Position numbers and translations under genes: made by a program
The notes under the pieces: model-generated
What the model saw: only the letters and a program-made list of their open reading frames with translations
Told to the model about the DNA's origin: nothing
Database searches by the model: none
Assembly (NCBI RefSeq): GCF_003386795.1
Contig: NZ_QTUC01000001.1
Span: 3,472,001-3,536,000 of the forward strand
DNA length: 64,000 nt
Source of the DNA: Thermasporomyces composti
GTDB lineage: Bacteria; Actinomycetota; Actinomycetes; Propionibacteriales; Actinopolymorphaceae
Reading direction: 5' to 3'
In this document: positions 8,445-17,060 of the stretch, piece by piece
How the letters are laid out: each line of letters starts with the position of its first letter
How positions within the stretch are numbered: position 1 is the first letter of the stretch

Positions 8445-9440
8445 ATGCGCTACTTCGCAAGCCGGCTGGGGTTCTTCCTCCTCACCCTGTGGGCGGCGGT
8501 GACGCTGAACTTCATCATTCCGCGCCTGCAGCCCGGCGACCCCGCCCAGAGCATGGTCCAGCGGCTGGCCGGGCAGACCGAGGCCGTCGACCCGGCCGCC
8601 ATCGAGTCCGTCCGTGTCCTGCTCGGGCTGCCGACCGGCAGCATCCTCGAGCAGTACGTCGACTACCTCAAGGCCGTCGTCCGCGGTGACTTCGGCATCT
8701 CCTACACGTACTTCCCCTACTCGGTCACCCACATCATCGGTGAGGCGCTGCCGTGGACGATCGTCCTGGTCGGCGTCACCCACGTGCTCGGCTTCGTCAT
8801 CGGCACCTTGCTGGGCGCCTGGGCGGCGTGGAAGCGCAACACCAAGTTCGACGCGGTGGTGAGCCTCGGGTCGACGTTCCTGGGCACGCTGCCGTTCTTC
8901 TGGATCGCGCTGATCCTCATCTACGTGTTCGCGTTCACGTTGCGCTGGTTCCCCGAGGCGGGCGGCTACAGCGGAGAGATCGAGCCGTCGTGGTCGTGGG
9001 CGTTCATCGCCGACGCCGTCTACCACGGCTTCCTGCCGGCGCTCTCGCTCCTCATCACCGGCCCGATCGGCTGGATCATGAGCATGCGCAACAACATGGT
9101 GCACACCCTCGGCGAGGACTACACCCGGCTCGCGCAGGCCAAGGGACTGCGCACGAGCCGCGTCGCCCTCGTCTACAGCGCGCGGGTGGCGATCCTGCCG
9201 AACGTGACCGGCTTCGCCATGGGGCTCGGCACCATCGTGGGCGGCACGCTCATGGTGGAGATGATCTTCGGTTACCCCGGCATGGGGAAGCTGATGTATG
9301 AGGCGATCTCCAGCCGGGACTACCCGTTGATGCAGACCATCTTCCTGTTCACCACGGTCGGCGTCCTGCTCGCCAACCTGTGCGCGGACATCCTGTACGG
9401 CATCCTCGACCCGCGGGTGCGGAGGGAGGCGCAGGCGTGA
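8445..9440 (+). CDS. ABC transporter permease, DppB/OppB type
   Basis: 331-residue inner-membrane subunit of the importer. It starts MRYFASRLGFFLLTLW, the usual first membrane helix of this family, with about six helices in total. DYTRLAQAKGLRTSRVAL is the cytoplasmic EAA-type coupling loop that contacts the ATPase, and PGMGKLMYEAISSRDYPLMQ is the conserved C-terminal segment. AAGGGAG precedes the ATG. The stop codon overlaps the GTG start of the next permease, indicating translational coupling. Confidence 0.94.
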   Translation: MRYFASRLGFFLLTLWAAVTLNFIIPRLQPGDPAQSMVQRLAGQTEAVDPAAIESVRVLLGLPTGSILEQYVDYLKAVVRGDFGISYTYFPYSVTHIIGEALPWTIVLVGVTHVLGFVIGTLLGAWAAWKRNTKFDAVVSLGSTFLGTLPFFWIALILIYVFAFTLRWFPEAGGYSGEIEPSWSWAFIADAVYHGFLPALSLLITGPIGWIMSMRNNMVHTLGEDYTRLAQAKGLRTSRVALVYSARVAILPNVTGFAMGLGTIVGGTLMVEMIFGYPGMGKLMYEAISSRDYPLMQTIFLFTTVGVLLANLCADILYGILDPRVRREAQA

Positions 9441-10369
9441 CAGCTCCCATCGGCCAGATCCACGCAGCGGAGGAGAGGCCTGAGGAGGTCGAGCGGGACA
9501 TCGCCGCCGCGCGGCGCTCCCGGATGCCCTTGTGGCTGGCGATCCTGTGGGCCAACCGCAAGAGCCGCGTCGGCCTCCTCATCCTCGCGGGCTTCACGCT
9601 CGTCGCCGTCTTCGCGCCGCTGATCGCGCCGCACGATCCCAGGGAGACCAGCTTCGAGGCCTCCCTGCCGCCGAGCCGCACCCACCTGCTCGGGACCACG
9701 GCGGCCGGGCAGGACATCTTCTCTCAGCTGGTGTACGGCGCGCGGACGTCCATCATCGTCGGCCTGGTGGCGGGCGCCTTGGTTACGGTCATCGGCCTGC
9801 TCGTCGGTCTCACCGCCGGCTACCTGCAAGGGTGGGTTGACGAGGTGCTGTCGTTCGTCATCAACCTCGCCCTGGTGGTTCCCGTCCTGCCGCTCATGGT
9901 CACGCTCGCCGCGTACGCGCCGGACGGCGTCCGTGGCCTGTGGCTCATCATCTTCGTCATCAGCGTCACCGGGTGGGCCTGGGGCGCCCGCGTCAAACGG
10001 GCTCAGATCCTCACCCTGCGGGCGCGGGACTACATCACCGCCGCGCGCTTCGCAGGGGAGGGCACGATGCGGATCATCTTCAAGGAGATCATGCCGAACA
10101 TGCTGTCGCTCGTCGTCGCCGGTTTCCTGGGCGCGGCGGGCGGTGCCATCGCGGCCGAGGCCGGGTTGGAGTTCCTCGGTTTGGGCGACCCGACGACGGT
10201 CAGCTGGGGAACGATGCTCTACTGGGCCAACAACAGCGGCGCCATGCTCACCGGCCAGTGGCTCTGGCTCGGAGCTCCTGGTCTCGCGATCGCGCTGCTG
10301 CTGTCGTCGCTCACCCTCATCAACTTCGGCGTCGACGCGCTGAGCAACCCGCACTTGCGAGAGGGCTGA
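9437..10369 (+). CDS. ABC transporter permease, DppC/OppC type
   Basis: 310-residue second membrane subunit. It has the N-terminal cytoplasmic extension of DppC proteins, then a first helix (VGLLILAGFTLVAVFAPLIA) and the characteristic LLGTTAAGQDIFSQLVYGARTS motif. The coupling loop RARDYITAARFAGEGTMRI follows, and the C-terminus carries EAGLEFLGLGDPTTVSWG. The GTG at 9437 overlaps the preceding stop by GTGA. A longer reading from 9380 would run inside the upstream gene and is not favoured. Confidence 0.94.
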   Translation: MTAPIGQIHAAEERPEEVERDIAAARRSRMPLWLAILWANRKSRVGLLILAGFTLVAVFAPLIAPHDPRETSFEASLPPSRTHLLGTTAAGQDIFSQLVYGARTSIIVGLVAGALVTVIGLLVGLTAGYLQGWVDEVLSFVINLALVVPVLPLMVTLAAYAPDGVRGLWLIIFVISVTGWAWGARVKRAQILTLRARDYITAARFAGEGTMRIIFKEIMPNMLSLVVAGFLGAAGGAIAAEAGLEFLGLGDPTTVSWGTMLYWANNSGAMLTGQWLWLGAPGLAIALLLSSLTLINFGVDALSNPHLREG

Positions 10370-10372
10370 CCC

Positions 10373-12289
10373 ATGCCTGAGGACGTCGACCAGCTGACGG
10401 GTAACGAGGTGCGCGCGCCGAGGACGGCCGTCGAGGAGCGTCCGGACGCCACGTCCGAGCCGGTGTTGCTCGACGTGCGCGACCTCTCCGTCGCCTACGG
10501 CGCCACGCACGCGGTGCGCGAGGTGTCGTTCCAGCTCAACGACGGCGAGTTCGTCGGACTCCTCGGCGAGTCGGGCAGCGGGAAGACGACGCTCGGCAAC
10601 GCGATCCTCCGCCTGCTGCCAGCGGGACGGATCACCGGAGGCAGCATCCGCTTCGCCGGACAGGACATCACGCACGCGAGCCAGGCGGATCTCCGCAGGC
10701 TGCGTTGGCGGGACATGTCCACCGTCTTCCAGAGCAGCATGAACTCCCTCAACCCGGTCCTCACCATCGAGGCCCAGTTCCGCGACGTCATCGAGGAGCA
10801 CACCTCGATGCGCGGCGCGGAGGTCCGACACCGCATCGCCGAGCTGCTCGAGATGGTGATGATCGACCCGTCGTTCATGCGCTTCTACCCGCACGAGCTC
10901 TCGGGCGGTATGAAGCAGCGGGTCTGTCTCGCGTTGGCGCTCGCGCTACGGCCGCGGCTCGTCGTGCTCGACGAGCCGACCACCGGCCTGGACGTCATCG
11001 TGCAGCGTTCGATCCTCGACAACGTCCGCGCGTTGCAACGCGACCAGGGGTTCGCGGTCCTCCTCATCAGCCATGACCTCGGCACGGTGATGGAGGTCTC
11101 GGACCGGGTGATGGTCATGTACGCCGGGAGGATCGTCGAGGACCAGCGCTCGGCGACGATGCTGGCCGAGCCCATCCACCCCTACACCCGTGGCCTGCTC
11201 GGCGCCTACGCCGACCCGAGAGCGGACGCGGTGGAGATCGGCTACATCCCGGGCCGGCCGCCGGACCTGTCGCGTCCCGTGCGAGGGTGTCCGTTCGCTC
11301 CCCGCTGCCGGGAGGCTGCGGACGCCTGCCGAACCGAGGAGCCGCGGCTGGTCCCCATGGGGCCGGGCCTCGCGGCGTGCCATGTCGCCGAACAGGCGTA
11401 CGCCGCCGGCGATGGGCGTCGCGAGGGGGCGCCGCGGTCAGGTCAGGTCTTCACCACGTCGGCAAGTCGAGAGGTGCGGATCGAGGAGCGTCGGCCGATC
11501 CTCGAGGTCGACCGGGTGTCCAAGCGATACCGCAGTCGTCGCGGGTTCAAGGTCCGCGAGGTCGACGCGGTGATCGACGTGTCGTTCACCTTGCGGGAGG
11601 GAACGGTCACGGCGTTGGTCGGGCAGAGCGGCAGCGGCAAGAGCACGCTCGCCCGGCTGGTGACCGGCGTCGAACGCCCGACGAGCGGTGAGGTGCGGTT
11701 CGGTGACGTGCGGGTCGACCGGCTGCGTGGTCGCGCTCTGCGCGACTACCGGCGGCACATCCAACTGGTCTTCCAGGACCCGTTCGCCGCGCTGAACCCC
11801 ACCCACACCATCGGCTACATCCTGAGCCGACCGCTGGTGAACTACGGCGGCGTGTCTCGGCGGGAGCTGCGTCCCCGCGTCGAGGAGCTGCTGGAGAGCG
11901 TGGGACTTTCTCCTGCGTCAGCCTACATCGACAAGTTCCCGCACCAGCTGTCCGGCGGTCAGCAGCAGCGTGTGGTGGTGGCCCGGGCGCTGGCGCCCGA
12001 CCCGGAGATCATCGTGGCGGACGAGCCGATCTCCATGCTCGACGTCTCGATTCGGGCGGAGATCCTGCAGCTCCTCGACGACCTCGTGCGGAAGCGGGGC
12101 ATCGCGATGCTCTACATCACCCACGACCTGTTGAGCGCGCGGGTCCTCGCCGACGAGGTCCTCGTGCTCCATCGGGGCAGGTTGGTCGAGTCCGGGCCGA
12201 CGCTGCGCGTGATCCGTGAGGCGCGGGACGACTACACCCAGCGGCTGCTCAACGCGATCCCCAACCCGTACGCGACGCGACGCGCGTAG
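10373..12289 (+). CDS. fused double ATP-binding subunit of the importer (DppD-DppF fusion)
   Basis: 638 residues holding two complete ABC ATPases in one chain. Domain 1 has Walker A GESGSGKT (about residues 65-72), signature LSGGMKQR and Walker B LVVLDEPTTGLD. It ends with the Cys-containing CPFAPRC segment typical of oligopeptide ATPases. Domain 2 has GQSGSGKS (about 417-424), signature LSGGQQQR and ADEPISMLD. Most dpp/opp systems use two separate proteins, as the second importer in this window does. Fusion fixes one-to-one stoichiometry. It starts three bases after the DppC-type stop and ends the operon, convergent with lipB. Confidence 0.94.
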   Translation: MPEDVDQLTGNEVRAPRTAVEERPDATSEPVLLDVRDLSVAYGATHAVREVSFQLNDGEFVGLLGESGSGKTTLGNAILRLLPAGRITGGSIRFAGQDITHASQADLRRLRWRDMSTVFQSSMNSLNPVLTIEAQFRDVIEEHTSMRGAEVRHRIAELLEMVMIDPSFMRFYPHELSGGMKQRVCLALALALRPRLVVLDEPTTGLDVIVQRSILDNVRALQRDQGFAVLLISHDLGTVMEVSDRVMVMYAGRIVEDQRSATMLAEPIHPYTRGLLGAYADPRADAVEIGYIPGRPPDLSRPVRGCPFAPRCREAADACRTEEPRLVPMGPGLAACHVAEQAYAAGDGRREGAPRSGQVFTTSASREVRIEERRPILEVDRVSKRYRSRRGFKVREVDAVIDVSFTLREGTVTALVGQSGSGKSTLARLVTGVERPTSGEVRFGDVRVDRLRGRALRDYRRHIQLVFQDPFAALNPTHTIGYILSRPLVNYGGVSRRELRPRVEELLESVGLSPASAYIDKFPHQLSGGQQQRVVVARALAPDPEIIVADEPISMLDVSIRAEILQLLDDLVRKRGIAMLYITHDLLSARVLADEVLVLHRGRLVESGPTLRVIREARDDYTQRLLNAIPNPYATRRA

Positions 12290-12325
12290 TCCCTGGGCTC
12301 GCGTTCTCCGCTCGGTCCTGCGTGC

Positions 12326-12961
12326 TCAGGTGGCGCCGAGCGCGGCCGCCACCGCGTCACGAACCTCCGCCTCGGTCGGCATCGGCGCGACGCCGCGGTC
12401 CGCCAGCTGCCGCAGCGACGTCATCGTGACGTCCTGCATCCCACAGGCGGTGAACTGGTCGAACACCGTCATGTCGGGGTCGATGTTGAGCGCGAAGCCG
12501 TGGCTGGTGACTCCACCCCGGATGCGCATGCCGATGGACGCGATCTTGTGGTGGTCAGGGGTCCAGACGCCGACCAGGCTCGGCGATCCGGGAGGGGTGT
12601 CGCGGCGCACCGCGGGGAAGCCGAGCTTCCCCAGCGCCGCGACGAGGCCGTTCTCGAGCCATCGGACGATGTCGACGGGGCCACGCTCGCGAACGTTCAC
12701 CACGAGATAGCCGACGAGCTGCCCGGGTCCGTGGTAGGTGGCGTAGCCGCCGCGGTCGACCTCGACGGTGGGCAAGCCCGCGGTGGCGGGCGGGAGGTCG
12801 CGTGGGTCCGTGCGGGCGCCGTACGTCACCACCGGAGGGTGGCTCAGGAGGAACAGACGATCCGGCGCGAGCCCACGCCGCCGCTCGTCGACCCACCGAG
12901 CCATGCGCTCGATCGCCTCGGCATAGGGAACCTCGCCCAAGTCGACCCGTCGCATACCCAC
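12326..12961 (-). CDS. lipB: lipoyl(octanoyl) transferase LipB
   Basis: Transfers octanoyl from acyl carrier protein to lipoyl domains of 2-oxoacid dehydrogenases and glycine cleavage H protein. The 211-residue protein has the LipB hallmarks DRGGYATYHGPGQLVGY (RGG plus HGPGQ), HHKIASIGMRIRGGVTSHG with catalytic Lys139, and FTACGM with catalytic Cys173, at positions close to those of the mycobacterial enzyme. The GTG at 12961 has GGGAGG eight bases upstream; the ATG at 12955 is possible. No lipA follows here, unlike the common lipB-lipA pair; the gene ends convergent with the importer operon. Confidence 0.95.
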   Translation of the reverse strand: MGMRRVDLGEVPYAEAIERMARWVDERRRGLAPDRLFLLSHPPVVTYGARTDPRDLPPATAGLPTVEVDRGGYATYHGPGQLVGYLVVNVRERGPVDIVRWLENGLVAALGKLGFPAVRRDTPPGSPSLVGVWTPDHHKIASIGMRIRGGVTSHGFALNIDPDMTVFDQFTACGMQDVTMTSLRQLADRGVAPMPTEAEVRDAVAAALGAT

Positions 12962-13188
12962 CTCATGTCCCTCCCGCGACGCCGCGCGGACCTCGTCCAG
13001 ACCGCCGCCAGCCTAGCTCTCCCGGCTCCTCACCGGGCGACGCTGACCGGTGGGGCGCCCCCACGAGCTCGGGGCGTCCGCCTCCCGGCACAGGTGAGAA
13101 AAGGGACGAAGCTTCGGCCCGTCGTGCCCGGCGGGGGCACCGGCGTGGTGGCTGGTGGGAGCGGCGGCTGAGCGCCGGGAATCTGGCG

Positions 13189-13216
13189 TGACCTCTCCGG
13201 CGTTGAGCGCTACAGT
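13189..13216 (+). promoter_or_regulatory. candidate promoter of tmRNA
   Basis: TGACCT (13189-13194) and TACAGT (13211-13216) are separated by 16 bases, a good sigma-70-like spacing. Transcription would begin about 50 bases before the mature tmRNA 5' end, leaving a short leader for RNase P to remove. Confidence 0.45.
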
Positions 13217-13274
13217 GGTGCGGGCCGGGACGATCGCGGCGGACGCCGGCCCGGCTTGGTTGACAACTCAACAG

Positions 13275-13645
13275 GGGGGTGAACGGTTTCGACTTCGGAC
13301 GATCGCTTCAGGGGAAGCGGGCCGAGGACCCAGGGTCACCTCGTAAACGATCCCTGGAAACAAATAAGTGCCAACGCTAAGCGCACTGACTTCGCTCTCG
13401 CCGCCTGACGCGAGCTAGCGAAGGGTCAGGCCGGGAGTGCCTCCGACCCGGATCCTGGCCTCATCGAGGAGGCTCGCCCGCATGGAACGGCCGCGGGGCC
13501 GTGCGGGGACACCGACCGCGGCTGGGCCCGTCGGCGACTTGCCTGCGTGAGCGCCGGGGCCGAGTAGAACGCTGAGCAGGCTGCGCCCGGAGAAGCCCTG
13601 AAACGACGACGAAGGACGCGGGTTCGATTCCCGCCACCTCCACCA
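13275..13645 (+). ncRNA. ssrA: transfer-messenger RNA (tmRNA)
   Basis: Rescues stalled ribosomes and tags the nascent protein for proteolysis. The 5' end GGGGGTGAACGGTTTCGAC pairs its first seven bases with CACCTCC near the 3' end, followed by discriminator A and an encoded CCA (13643-13645). The T arm is GCGGG-TTCGATT-CCCGC. The tag frame begins at the GCC resume codon (13370) and reads ANAKRTDFALAA before TGA at 13406-13408, the typical actinobacterial tag. Total length is 371 bases. Confidence 0.97.
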
Positions 13646-13655
13646 GCACGCGGAC

Positions 13656-13687
13656 GAGGCGGCTGACCACGGAAGGTCGGCCGCCTC
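13656..13687 (+). terminator. terminator hairpin downstream of tmRNA
   Basis: GAGGCGGC pairs with GCCGCCTC, with an inner GACC/GGTC pair and an ACGGAA loop, followed by a short CTTTG. It begins ten bases after the tmRNA CCA end. Confidence 0.65.
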
Positions 13688-13743
13688 GCGCTTTGTCGAC
13701 TCCAGGTCTCCGCCTCGCGGTGTCCGCGACGACGCACCCGTCG

Positions 13744-14628
13744 TCAGGAGGCTGTCACGCCGAACCCTCCGTCTGACGTCAGGACCTGACCAACGATCCA
13801 GCGGCCTTCGTCCGTGGCGAGCCAGCCGATCAAGCGCGCGGGATCTGTGGGATGCCCGAAGCGTCCGAAGGGCATCGCCGCGCGGGCGGACTCGATCGCG
13901 TCCGCGTCTCGGTCGGTCGTCTCGACATCGAGGTAGCCGGTGTTCACCGGTCCTGGGTTGATCGTGTTGAGGATGATCCCGTGGGGGAGCAGCTCACTGG
14001 CGACCGTGGCGGTCAGACCGGCGAGCGCGGCCTTGCTCGCGGCGTAGGCCACCTCTCCGGGCATGGGTCCCTGCTGCTGCCCCGACGTCATCCAGAACAC
14101 ACGCCCTGTCGCGTGCTCGTCCACCGGTCGCGTCGCCCTGGCGCGGTCGCCCGGGCGAGCCGCCGGTCCGGCGTCCAGGCCGGTGAACGCTTTGGCGAAG
14201 TGGCTCGTCAGCAGGATCGTGGCGCGGGCGTTGACGGCCCAGTGGCCATCGAGCCGGTCCGGTGTCATGTCGAAGATCGATCCGTCCCGCCCCGAACGGG
14301 CCTGGTTGCAGACGAGGATGTCGAGACGTCCCGTCAGGTCCTTGGCGGCGGCGATGAGTCGGCCAGGGGCGTCCTCGTGGGAGAGGTCGAGACTCAGGTC
14401 TCCGAACGCCGCGCCGGGGCGTAAGGAGGCGCGGATTCCGTCCCGCACCTGGTCCAGGTCGTCGGCACCCCATGGCTGCTCGGCGTCATGGGGCACGAAA
14501 TGGTGGATGACGATGTCGGCGCCGAGCTCAGCCAGGCGGGTGGCGACCGCGTAGCCGATGCCGCGACGTCGTGAGACGCCGGTCACCAAAGCGGTCTTGC
14601 CGCGGAGCGGGAACGAGGAGCTCTCCAC
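13744..14628 (-). CDS. short-chain dehydrogenase/reductase
   Basis: 294-residue NAD(P)-dependent oxidoreductase of the classical/3-oxoacyl-reductase-like SDR group. ALVTGVSRRRGIGYAVA is the nucleotide-binding glycine motif, DILVCNQA replaces the common NNAG, and YAASKAAL is the catalytic YxxxK. The C-terminus NPGPVNTGY and LTSDGGF are standard. An insertion of about 20 polar residues (AGPAARPGDRARATR) lies before the active site. The GTG at 14628 is preferred: TACCAT lies six bases ahead, as for a leaderless mRNA, whereas the next upstream in-frame start has no such element. Substrate unknown. Confidence 0.85.
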   Translation of the reverse strand: MESSSFPLRGKTALVTGVSRRRGIGYAVATRLAELGADIVIHHFVPHDAEQPWGADDLDQVRDGIRASLRPGAAFGDLSLDLSHEDAPGRLIAAAKDLTGRLDILVCNQARSGRDGSIFDMTPDRLDGHWAVNARATILLTSHFAKAFTGLDAGPAARPGDRARATRPVDEHATGRVFWMTSGQQQGPMPGEVAYAASKAALAGLTATVASELLPHGIILNTINPGPVNTGYLDVETTDRDADAIESARAAMPFGRFGHPTDPARLIGWLATDEGRWIVGQVLTSDGGFGVTAS

Positions 14629-14634
14629 GCGAGC

Positions 14635-14640
14635 ATGGTA
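14635..14640 (-). promoter_or_regulatory. -10 box (TACCAT) of a leaderless transcript
   Basis: TACCAT on the minus strand ends six bases before the GTG of the SDR gene, fitting a transcript that begins at the start codon. Confidence 0.4.
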
Positions 14641-14733
14641 GGGGCCGGTGCACCTCAGTCGATCTGTCACTCACTTGCGAAGGCGTGACCTGGGAAGGCC
14701 TCGCCTGGGGAGGCGTCACCTAGGAGACCAGGG

Positions 14734-14811
14734 CCTCACCTCGCAAGGCCAAGTCCTCACCTCGCAAGGCCAAGTCCTCACCTCGCAAGGCCAAGTCCTC
14801 ACCTCGCAAGG
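14734..14811. repeat. 21-bp tandem repeat, 3.7 copies
   Basis: The unit CCTCACCTCGCAAGGCCAAGT occurs three times in full (14734, 14755, 14776) and once in part (14797-14811), with no mismatch. Looser relatives (CTTGCGAAGGCGTGACCT and GGCGTCACCTAGGAG) lie just upstream. It is in the non-coding gap between the SDR and the HdeD-like gene. One frame is open through it, but nothing supports translation. Confidence 0.9.
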
Positions 14812-14923
14812 GTGGTGTGACGGCGTGCTCGGCTGGCCACGATAAGGGCGGCAAGGACGCCGACGGCCCACCGTGCGAGGGCGGGTCTCGTGGCGTCGTC
14901 GTGTCACACGAGGGGGCGGAAGC

Positions 14924-15967
14924 ATGCCGTCCGACCCGATCCAGCGCGGTCCCAACGGCTCGGAGCGCCCACCGAACCAGTCGAGTGCGCCAGGCGAGCA
15001 CCCCGCTCCGATGACCGGGCCTCGCCTCCCGGCTCAGCCCGGCCCGGTGTCGTCGGAGCCGCCGGGAGCTGCCGGAGCATCCCTGGGGAACGGGTCGCCC
15101 ACAGGGGTGGACGGGGCCGCTGACGACGGAGCCGCTGACCATGGCGAGCCCGAACACCGGGCAGCGGAGCACAGGTCGACCGAGCAGAGTGCGACCGAGC
15201 AGGGTACGACCGAGCAGGGTGCGACAGAGCAGGGTGCGACAGAGCAGAGGGCGAGAGGGCAGAGGGCGAGAGGGCAGAGGGCGAGAGGGCAGAGGGCGAG
15301 CGACGAGGGGACGAGCGAGCACAGGACCACCGACCGCGCGACAGCCGGTCGGCGTGATGGCGGGGGAGCACCCAGTCGTCGGCGGAGCAGAGGCGTCGCA
15401 CGCCTCCTCTTCGCGGTCGGAGCCACCTGGCAGGCGACGTTCGTCGTCGGCTGCGCGAGCGTCGTTCTCGGCGCGCTCGTCGTGGCCTGGCCGGCCGTGA
15501 CCGTCCGGGCAGCCGCGATCCTGCTGGCGGCGCAGATCCTGGTCTGCGCGCTCCACTCCCTCGCCCAGGCTGTCGTGGAGGACAGGCGCGAAGTCGGCAG
15601 GCGAACCCTCCTGGTGCTCCTCGGCGTCGTGGGCCTCGCCGTCGGCATCCCGCTGCTGCGGGACCACACCCCCCCGAGCGAGTCCTTGGTCCTGCTCGTG
15701 GGCCTGTTCTGGACCATGAGCGGGGTGATCACGCTCGTCGCAGCGTTCTTCGAGGGCGATCGGCCGGCGCGCGGCGTCCGTGTGGTCACGAGCGCGCTCA
15801 GCCTCGTGGCCGGCGTTCTCGTCCTCGCCTATCCGCGACCGTCCTGGTCCGTCCTCACTGTCGTCTTCAGCGCCTGGCTCGTCGCCTTCGGCGTCCTGAC
15901 CGGCATCGCCGCCATCCAGACGCGGGCGGCGGGCCGGTCGCAGCGTCACGGCGCCCGACTGGGGTGA
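14924..15967 (+). CDS. HdeD-like (DUF308) membrane protein with repetitive N-terminus
   Basis: 347 residues. The first 150 are polar and of low complexity, with a TEQGA/RGQRA pentapeptide array encoded by a 15-bp tandem repeat. The rest is a six-helix membrane domain of the HdeD/DUF308 type (for example ATFVVGCASVVLGALVVAWP and LLVGLFWTMSGVITLVAAFF), made of three helix pairs each turning at a Pro or short loop. HdeD proteins are linked to acid and stress tolerance in enterobacteria; the role here is unknown. The ATG at 14924 follows GAGGGGG and is preferred to the earlier ATG at 14873. Confidence 0.82.
   Translation: MPSDPIQRGPNGSERPPNQSSAPGEHPAPMTGPRLPAQPGPVSSEPPGAAGASLGNGSPTGVDGAADDGAADHGEPEHRAAEHRSTEQSATEQGTTEQGATEQGATEQRARGQRARGQRARGQRASDEGTSEHRTTDRATAGRRDGGGAPSRRRSRGVARLLFAVGATWQATFVVGCASVVLGALVVAWPAVTVRAAAILLAAQILVCALHSLAQAVVEDRREVGRRTLLVLLGVVGLAVGIPLLRDHTPPSESLVLLVGLFWTMSGVITLVAAFFEGDRPARGVRVVTSALSLVAGVLVLAYPRPSWSVLTVVFSAWLVAFGVLTGIAAIQTRAAGRSQRHGARLG
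15178..15297 (+). repeat. 15-bp coding tandem repeat, 8 units
   Basis: Eight units drift from GACCGAGCAGAGTGC to GAGAGGGCAGAGGGC. The last three are identical and the first five differ by one to three bases, so the array appears to have expanded from its 3' end. It encodes repeated five-residue units (TEQGA, then RGQRA) in the disordered N-terminus of the HdeD-like protein. Confidence 0.9.
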
Positions 15968-16128
15968 GACAGCGACTACGTGAGACAGCACCGACGGAGG
16001 TGAAGTCGAACCGCTGACCCGGCGATCGCGCTCCTTCGGCGCTGGTCGAGCACGAGCCACCCTCGCCGGTCATCCACCCACGCTCCCGACGACCTGGCCG
16101 AGAGTGTGTGCGTCGTCCTCGTGGCGGG

Positions 16129-16866
16129 CTAGGTCGTGGTCGCCTGAGCGGTGCTGTCGAGCGGAGTCCAGCCCAGCACCTCACGCGCCTTGCGCAAGGA
16201 CACCACCTTCTCGGCGCCGTCACCGCTGATGGCGAACGCCTCGAAGCCGTGACCTTGGAAGTCGAGCGCGGCGAGGATGGCGCGGGCGGTGTCGCGCGCC
16301 GACGTGCAGATCGTCGCCGCCAGGCCGTCGCGGCGGGGGAACTCGTGGTCCGCGACGGGATGGCACAGGCGTAGCGCGACGACGCTCATCCCCCACGCCT
16401 GCACCGCGTTGCGGCAGACTTCCTCGCCCAGACGCTTCGCCAGGCCGTAGAAGTTCGTGGCGTCGGGCGGCACCGTCTCGTCGGGGTAACGCTCTCGGCC
16501 CGGCAGCTCGCCGGGCTCGGCGTACACCGACATGCTGCTGGTGTAGACGGCGTGCCGCACACCTGCGTCGTGGGCGGCGTTCAGGGCCGTGTAGAGCCCG
16601 GCGACCGACACCTCGAGGTGGGTTCGGGCGTTGTCGGGCTGACCCCAGCCGGCGAGAGGCCCCATCGCCATGAAGACCAAGGCGTCGATGCCCTCGACGG
16701 CGCGGCGGACCGCGTCGACGTCGCGGAGGTCTCCGGACACGTAGTCGACCGCGACGTTCGCCGCCGGCGGCTTGAGGTCGAAGACCGTGATGTCGTGATG
16801 CTGGACGAGGGTGGGGAGCACGAGAGTCCCCACTGCACCGGATCCCCCGATGACGAGGACGCGCAC
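16129..16866 (-). CDS. NAD-dependent epimerase/dehydratase (extended SDR)
   Basis: 245-residue Rossmann enzyme. VRVLVIGGSGAVGTLVLPTL is the N-terminal GxxGxxG nucleotide site, YTSSMSVY the Ser-containing active-site strand, and FYGLAKRLGEE the catalytic YxxxK. These match nucleotide-sugar epimerases, but the chain is shorter than the usual 310 residues and lacks most of the sugar-binding C-terminal domain, so a small-substrate reductase is equally likely. The GTG at 16866 has AAGGAG five bases ahead; a longer frame from 16986 lacks a good site. Confidence 0.83.
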   Translation of the reverse strand: MRVLVIGGSGAVGTLVLPTLVQHHDITVFDLKPPAANVAVDYVSGDLRDVDAVRRAVEGIDALVFMAMGPLAGWGQPDNARTHLEVSVAGLYTALNAAHDAGVRHAVYTSSMSVYAEPGELPGRERYPDETVPPDATNFYGLAKRLGEEVCRNAVQAWGMSVVALRLCHPVADHEFPRRDGLAATICTSARDTARAILAALDFQGHGFEAFAISGDGAEKVVSLRKAREVLGWTPLDSTAQATTT

Positions 16867-17060
16867 AGGCACTCCTTCACGCGATCGTGTCGGTGGAACC
16901 GTAGAGCATCGCCGCCAATGATCGACAGGGAGTCTCGGTACGACACTTGCACGCGACGACATCTGCACGCGAGGTCCAGGCGTCACCGGGGCGCCGCTCG
17001 GGGTGTGCTCAGGGTCATTCCGGATGCCTCGCGTCCCGCTCGCCGGTCGAGAATGAGGCC

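Noticed and set aside
9320-10894. 524-codon minus-strand frame opposite the permease and ATPase genes
   Set aside because: Covers two well-identified genes and has no recognisable protein features.
14734-14811. CRISPR array
   Set aside because: The units are directly adjacent with no unique spacers and no cas genes nearby; this is a plain tandem repeat.
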